A stretch of 64,000 nucleotides of DNA from JBKEAJ01 sp047975005 (lineage in GTDB: Bacteria; Bacteroidota; Bacteroidia; Bacteroidales; Prolixibacteraceae), in NCBI GenBank assembly GCA_047975005.1, contig JBKECW010000069.1, positions 6,396-70,395 of the forward strand, written 5' to 3'. Below the pieces are notes generated by a model that worked only from the letters and a program-made list of their open reading frames with translations, was not told the origin of the DNA and did no database searches. Below, one piece after another: positions 62,840 to 64,000 of the stretch. Position 1 is the stretch's first letter; the number at the start of each line of letters is the position of its first letter. The position numbers and the translations under genes are program-made.

Positions 62840-64000
62840 TTACAGCTGTCCGCCCACGCCTTTAAACTTTTCGACAAAAGCCGCTATTCTCTGAAAAACG
62901 CTTTGTTTTTTGCTTAGATATTGCGGGTTTAAGGGGCTCATCTTCGGCAAAATCTCATTGAGAGCAATGCCATTTTCTGATGCGTGTCCCCGTTTTAATG
63001 ACACGCTGATATATCGTTTTGCTGCATCTTCGTTCAAATGCTCAGCGGTTATCAACTCCGATGCCTCGTCCTTCTGTTTGCCCTGTGCATAGGCATAGAA
63101 TGCGTCTAAGATACTTGCCCTATCCTCAATCGTATCGAGCTCGGTGCCATTGATAAAATCAACTATTAGGCTCTCTTTTGCCCTGTTGCCGATACTCGCA
63201 CGAATAACTCTACGTATATCTTCTATCAGAGTAGCTTTATCTTTGATTTTCTTCTTTTTCTCAAAAATCAGTTCAAGGATATAATCTAAATTTATCTCTT
63301 GCGATTTCAGCAGGTCTACTTCAAAGACCACATCATCCCAATCGATTTTCGACTCTTCCGACTCTTCACCGTCTTTCTGACGACGCAGCCACTCCCGAAT
63401 ATCATTATAGGTAGAGCGGTAATCTTGAATTGCACGTTCTGTCGGGACATCTATGTTTTTCATCTCTGCAATATCCTCATCGCTTACAAAATGAGTTTCT
63501 TTAAACGCCTCAACAGCTTCCGGATTATTCAAATCTATCTGTTGAAGTGCTTTAAGCTGATTGAACTCATCGTAGTTTTGCAGGATATTTTCAACACGCA
63601 GGTACTCTCCAAAGAGCTTTACGAACGCTTTTTTATCCTTCTCCCTTTCGATAGAGTCTACATTGGGGAATTGCTCATTCAGCTCGTTTACTATTTCTAC
63701 ATATCCGCGTCGGGCTTCGCCTGTTACAAGATCGGTAAAGCCTTTCAAGTATTCCTGATAGCTCTTCTCAAGGATTACATTTGTGGTATTGCTGTCGCCA
63801 AAAAGGGTGATGGCATCGATGGTTGCTTGCTCTAAATCTCTGAAAGTAACAATATTGCCAAATGTTTTAGTAGCATCATAGATGCGATTAGTGCGCGAAT
63901 AGGCTTGTATCAGCCCATGATAGCGTAGGTTTTTATCAACAAACAAAGTGTTGAGGCAAGGGGCATCAAAGCCTGTTAGGAACATTCCAACCACAATCAG
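62840..64000 (-). CDS. hsdR: Type I restriction enzyme HsdR, C-terminal part (runs off the window)
   Basis: About 386 codons of the C-terminal region. The frame continues to the window edge, where it reads LIVVGMFLTGFDAPCLNTLF, the end of the helicase region (motifs V/VI, with HGLIQAYSRTNRIYD). The rest (about residues 120-384) is the helical C-terminal domain that binds the HsdM/HsdS core, ending VGGQL. The nuclease and first helicase domain must lie beyond base 64000, as must hsdM and hsdS. The restriction function therefore cannot be judged here. Downstream is feoB on the same strand, 70 bases away. Confidence 0.88.
   Translation of the reverse strand: MIVVGMFLTGFDAPCLNTLFVDKNLRYHGLIQAYSRTNRIYDATKTFGNIVTFRDLEQATIDAITLFGDSNTTNVILEKSYQEYLKGFTDLVTGEARRGYVEIVNELNEQFPNVDSIEREKDKKAFVKLFGEYLRVENILQNYDEFNQLKALQQIDLNNPEAVEAFKETHFVSDEDIAEMKNIDVPTERAIQDYRSTYNDIREWLRRQKDGEESEESKIDWDDVVFEVDLLKSQEINLDYILELIFEKKKKIKDKATLIEDIRRVIRASIGNRAKESLIVDFINGTELDTIEDRASILDAFYAYAQGKQKDEASELITAEHLNEDAAKRYISVSLKRGHASENGIALNEILPKMSPLNPQYLSKKQSVFQRIAAFVEKFKGVGGQL

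Overview
The window is chromosomal DNA from a low-GC member of the Bacteroidota, most likely order Bacteroidales. The evidence is the gene set (FeoA-FeoB fusion, DUF4290, DUF6913, DUF2723, DUF4249 behind a TonB receptor, GldB-like and NigD-like lipoproteins, an OstA-like protein in a SurA/MoxR cluster, a long PurF-like enzyme, type B L31), the TAnnTTTG promoter elements, and the scarcity of strong Shine-Dalgarno sequences. Most of it is core metabolism and envelope biology. There is no prophage, insertion sequence or CRISPR array. A type I restriction gene enters at the right edge.

Layout. 97-12487 (+): pheA and an aminotransferase, ligA, DUF6913, dapA, nspC, clpC, tRNA-Lys(TTT), rpmE2 and lon. 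12611-18147 (-): a TlpA-like thioredoxin, DUF4290, a DUF5009-type acyltransferase, ribH and a DPP5-like S9 peptidase lipoprotein. 18620-19285 (+): a DUF4159 protein behind a possible structured leader. 19275-33016 (-): a secreted thioredoxin; an MscS channel with a 14-unit heptapeptide repeat, paired with a 986-residue P-loop ATPase; a DUF6427-like membrane protein; purD; DUF2723; and an ackA / divergent hydroxyacyl-CoA dehydrogenase / pta block. 33180-36395 (+): TonB receptor plus DUF4249. 36424-40544 (-): ZIP transporter, PurF-like enzyme, SPOR protein, MazG. 40718-41731 (+): GldB-like lipoprotein. 41798-52788 (-): NigD-like lipoprotein; LuxR regulator with a hemerythrin di-iron protein; alpha/beta hydrolase; the cluster IMPDH-like - SurA-like - SurA - MoxR - OstA; a voltage-gated K+ channel; a secreted EEP-fold phosphatase/nuclease. 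53144-59033 (+): an acidic unknown protein, pncB, nadE, dapB, lepB, LapA-like and WbqC-like. 59151-64000 (-): a split LysO exporter, a FeoB-associated Cys-rich peptide, FeoAB, and the C-terminal part of HsdR.

The genes form recognisable units: diaminopimelate synthesis (dapA, dapB), NAD salvage (pncB, nadE), acetate energy metabolism (pta, ackA), outer-membrane biogenesis and LPS transport (SurA proteins, OstA), ferrous iron uptake, and nitrosative/oxidative stress repair (hemerythrin protein with LuxR).

The points most worth a second look are: (1) the STAND-like ATPase - MscS pair, the best candidate here for an undescribed two-gene system; (2) an IMP dehydrogenase homologue at the place expected for guaB that has lost the catalytic loop; (3) an OstA-like gene cut by a single in-frame TAA with the rest of the frame intact; (4) a non-coding, MITE-like repeat present in two inverted copies about 17 kb apart, with a possible third end; and (5) a dehydrogenase between ackA and pta whose catalytic residues are altered. 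All assignments come from reading the sequence and from family knowledge; no database search was run.
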